Source of the DNA: Limisphaerales bacterium
GTDB lineage: Bacteria > Verrucomicrobiota > Verrucomicrobiia > Limisphaerales > UBA11358
DNA: 9,338 nt
Assembly (NCBI GenBank): GCA_003455565.1
Contig: DMQW01000453.1
Location: forward strand, 1 to 9,338
Reading direction: 5' to 3'
The notes under the pieces are model-generated. The model was not told where the DNA came from. It worked only from the letters and a program-made list of their open reading frames with translations, and made no database searches. Both the position numbers and the translations under genes were made by a program. Positions 7,573-9,338 of the stretch are shown one piece after another (position 1 is the stretch's first letter; every line of letters starts with the position of its first letter).

Positions 7573-9338
7573 TCAAATCATTTCCTCTGCGTGCTTCTCG
7601 CGGGACGTTTTCGGCTGCTTCACTTTCGCGGCCTTCGCTTCCTCGGCGGCGCGTTCAAGATTTAATGCCAGCAGCTTTTCCAGAATTTGTTCGTCCGTGA
7701 GATCGGCGGGGAAGCCGTAGGCGGCGGCGACGGCGGCGTCCAGTTTTTTGTGGGCGAGATCGAGCCACGCGGGACGCTCGTTGTAAAGTTTCGTGAGCGT
7801 GCGGTCTTTGAGTTTGGCGGCGCAATCGGCGTCGCGCGGCTCCAGGCGCGGGTAACGCACGAGGCCGATGATTGGCAACTGTAGCGGCGGTCTGTGACCG
7901 CCGACCGTGGCATCGCCGGACGGATTCGGCGGTCGCAGACCGCCGCTACAGGATGACGGGTCAATGTAGCGTGACCATAGGCCGTCTGCCGAGCCGGGGA
8001 ATTCCAGAATTTTTTCCACCGTCCATTCGGGCGGATTGAGCCAGCGTTCGCGCAACGCGTTCAACTCCTGGGCGGCGGCGGCAATCGCGGCGCGATGCTC
8101 CGTAGGAGTCGAGGTGACGAGACTCATTTTAATTTCCGATTTTGAAGTTAGAGACTCGTCACCTCGTCTCCTACCAGTTTTGTAAGGCACCGGTTCTTCA
8201 CGCAAAACGATGTGGGCGTAATGCTTGGCGGCATTTAAGTCGGCTTCGAGATTATCGGGTGGTTCCGCCAAATCGTCCGCGAACGGAAACGGGAAGGTTT
8301 CAAAGCAAGTTGTCGGCGTGTAACGAGAACCTGATTCTTTATCTCGCAATTGTGTTCCTTGAGCATTCGCCCAAATCAAATGAAAGCAGGAATTGAGGAC
8401 GCCAAAAAAATAGTCGTCTGATCGCCCGAAAACTATGACGACATTGGCGGGAAGGCAGACTGAATCCAACCAAGCGAAAATCCGATGCTTGGCCACCATA
8501 CAGGTTGCCAAGAATCGCGGTTTTCCATTGAAGGCATTACGCATCGCCGGTCGAGACTCCGCGTAAAGCCACCAGTTGCGCGCGTATACCTCACGCCGGT
8601 TTTTAGCACGAATTGGCTGCGCGTTCTTTTCGAGAAATTGGAATGGCAATTCGTATCGGGCTGCATCCTCGCTTTGCCTTTCCACTCCAAAATCTACAGT
8701 CCAATACCACCTGGCGCGCTGGTTGATGTCCTGACCGTTAAGATAAAGGCGAAGCACATCGCTATTTGGATGGCCGTTTGGATTTGGAGCGGTTAGCCAT
8801 TCGGAAATTTCTTCAAAGGGTAAATCAAATGGACCCGCTGGCGTTATTCCCATGAAACTGATTTCCTCATTTGCAATGAGTGGCTTCGCAATGTGCAAAT
8901 CTGCCGTAAGTGAAAGCTGTGGGCCAATTTCTGCCACTTCCTTGCCGTCGAGATATTTTGCCTGCTCGGTTGCATCGTCAAACCCAATCATGCTCACATG
9001 AACTGTCGCTCCGGCAAGAATCCAGTCACGGTCACTCTCAGCAAAAAATATGTCGCCTGTGTCTTTGATGCGCTTTAGCACTTCGCGGTTTGCTCCGCCG
9101 CGAATCCCTTGCGTTGCCAGCAAGCCAGCACGTTTGCATTTCTTGTGTTCAATCAGGTCACGCGCTTTCTCAAACCAGTAACAACAAAGGTCTGCTTCCG
9201 GGCGAACACGCTTACTATAAACATCGAACATCGCTTTGACATAACCGTCCCCAAGTTCGCGCCGAATCATTTTACCTCCCAAAAACGGCGGATTGCCGAC
9301 GATGACATCGGCTTCCGGCCATTCGCGTTCGGTGGAAA
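7573..9338 (-). CDS. MmeI-like DNA adenine methyltransferase (type IIG/IIL class), C-terminal part, cut by right edge
   Basis: N6-adenine DNA methyltransferase, probably a restriction-modification or host-protection enzyme. The frame is open to the right edge and begins there with WPEADVIVGNPPFLGGK; NPPF (encoded near 9294-9283) is catalytic motif IV. Then come CYWFEKARDLI and RAGLLATQGIRGGANREVLK, typical of the MmeI-like group. The region around CMVAKHRIFAWLDSVCLPAN through FPFPF is a likely target-recognition domain. The C-terminus has the family's LYNERPAWLDLAHKKLDAAV and AYGFPADLTDEQILEKLLAL motifs and ends EKHAEEMI. The SAM-binding motif I and any nuclease domain lie off the right edge, so restriction activity cannot be judged. 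TTG 9282 is not a start, since NPPF is upstream of it. Two palindromic elements (8102-8174, 7879-7951) are translated in frame and add segments such as GRRRGDESLTS and SGGLRPPNPSGDATV that relatives would be expected to lack. It ends 46 bases before the antitoxin gene. Confidence 0.88.
   Translation of the reverse strand, partial: STEREWPEADVIVGNPPFLGGKMIRRELGDGYVKAMFDVYSKRVRPEADLCCYWFEKARDLIEHKKCKRAGLLATQGIRGGANREVLKRIKDTGDIFFAESDRDWILAGATVHVSMIGFDDATEQAKYLDGKEVAEIGPQLSLTADLHIAKPLIANEEISFMGITPAGPFDLPFEEISEWLTAPNPNGHPNSDVLRLYLNGQDINQRARWYWTVDFGVERQSEDAARYELPFQFLEKNAQPIRAKNRREVYARNWWLYAESRPAMRNAFNGKPRFLATCMVAKHRIFAWLDSVCLPANVVIVFGRSDDYFFGVLNSCFHLIWANAQGTQLRDKESGSRYTPTTCFETFPFPFADDLAEPPDNLEADLNAAKHYAHIVLREEPVPYKTGRRRGDESLTSKSEIKMSLVTSTPTEHRAAIAAAAQELNALRERWLNPPEWTVEKILEFPGSADGLWSRYIDPSSCSGGLRPPNPSGDATVGGHRPPLQLPIIGLVRYPRLEPRDADCAAKLKDRTLTKLYNERPAWLDLAHKKLDAAVAAAYGFPADLTDEQILEKLLALNLERAAEEAKAAKVKQPKTSREKHAEEMI
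7879..7951. repeat. Palindromic REP-pair (BIME-like) element inside the methyltransferase gene, type 1
   Basis: Two 26-base arms (7879-7904 and 7926-7951) are inverted copies with one mismatch. Each arm is itself a hairpin: CGGCGGTC (7885-7892) pairs with GACCGCCG (7896-7903) over a TGT loop, and the same stem recurs at 7927-7934/7938-7945 over GCA. The one mismatch is in the loop. GTAG stands at the outer foot of the left hairpin and its complement CTAC at the right, as in REP sequences mobilised by RAYT (Y1 HUH) transposases. Read on the minus strand it codes roughly for CSGGLRPPNPSGDATVGG and onward, with no stop. Confidence 0.85.
8102..8174. repeat. Palindromic REP-pair (BIME-like) element inside the methyltransferase gene, type 2
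   Basis: Two 24-base arms (8102-8125 and 8151-8174) are inverted copies with two mismatches, separated by 25 bases. Each starts outward with GTAG (CTAC on the right). Each arm can fold alone: GAGTC (8106-8110) with GACTC (8121-8125), and GAGAC (8151-8155) with GTCTC (8166-8170). The two differences between arms form one compensatory base-pair change in these stems, which supports separate hairpins. Its sequence differs from the element at 7879 but its 73-base length and GTAG ends are the same. It is read through in frame by the methyltransferase gene. Confidence 0.82.

Noticed and set aside
7879..8174. CRISPR-like repeats
   Set aside because: The two palindromic elements differ in sequence, are not a regular array with spacers, and lie in a coding frame.

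Overview
The window is a bacterial chromosomal segment in which every supported gene lies on the minus strand. Gene families, moderately high but uneven GC, weak Shine-Dalgarno signals and palindromic repeats inside a coding region would fit a Verrucomicrobia-like or other PVC-group bacterium. That assignment is an inference; no rRNA or tRNA is present to settle it.

Layout in transcription order (right to left). A DNA adenine methyltransferase of the MmeI-like class enters from the right edge, motif NPPF included, and ends at 7573. Its C-terminal part carries two different 73-bp palindromic elements, each built like a pair of inverted REP hairpins with GTAG feet, both translated in frame. A type II toxin-antitoxin pair follows (RHH antitoxin 7526-7254, ParE/RelE-like toxin 7257-6952, 4-base overlap) with its own strong promoter that may give a leaderless mRNA. 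Next come an unrecognised 245-residue protein (6837-6100) and a complete glycogen branching enzyme, glgB (5949-3754).

The striking part is 3719 to 1. Thirty-four bases after glgB starts one very long reading frame that runs off the left edge (about 1239 residues in the window). It encodes an N-terminal helical, possibly HEPN-like domain, a NACHT-type NTPase, a long helical region, then at least four S1 RNA-binding domains like the central domains of ribosomal protein S1. The S1 domains look like a duplicated two-domain unit. The gene as given has two compensating single-base frameshifts, one inside the Walker A motif and one after the NTPase core, so it is either a decaying or switched-off gene or carries sequence errors.

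Taken together (methyltransferase, toxin-antitoxin, NACHT protein, mobile repeats) the window resembles a defence-type accessory region wrapped around a housekeeping glycogen gene. The NACHT-S1 fusion is the candidate for a little-described system: an NLR-like STAND ATPase whose C-terminal sensor or decoy portion may be built from pieces of a ribosomal protein.
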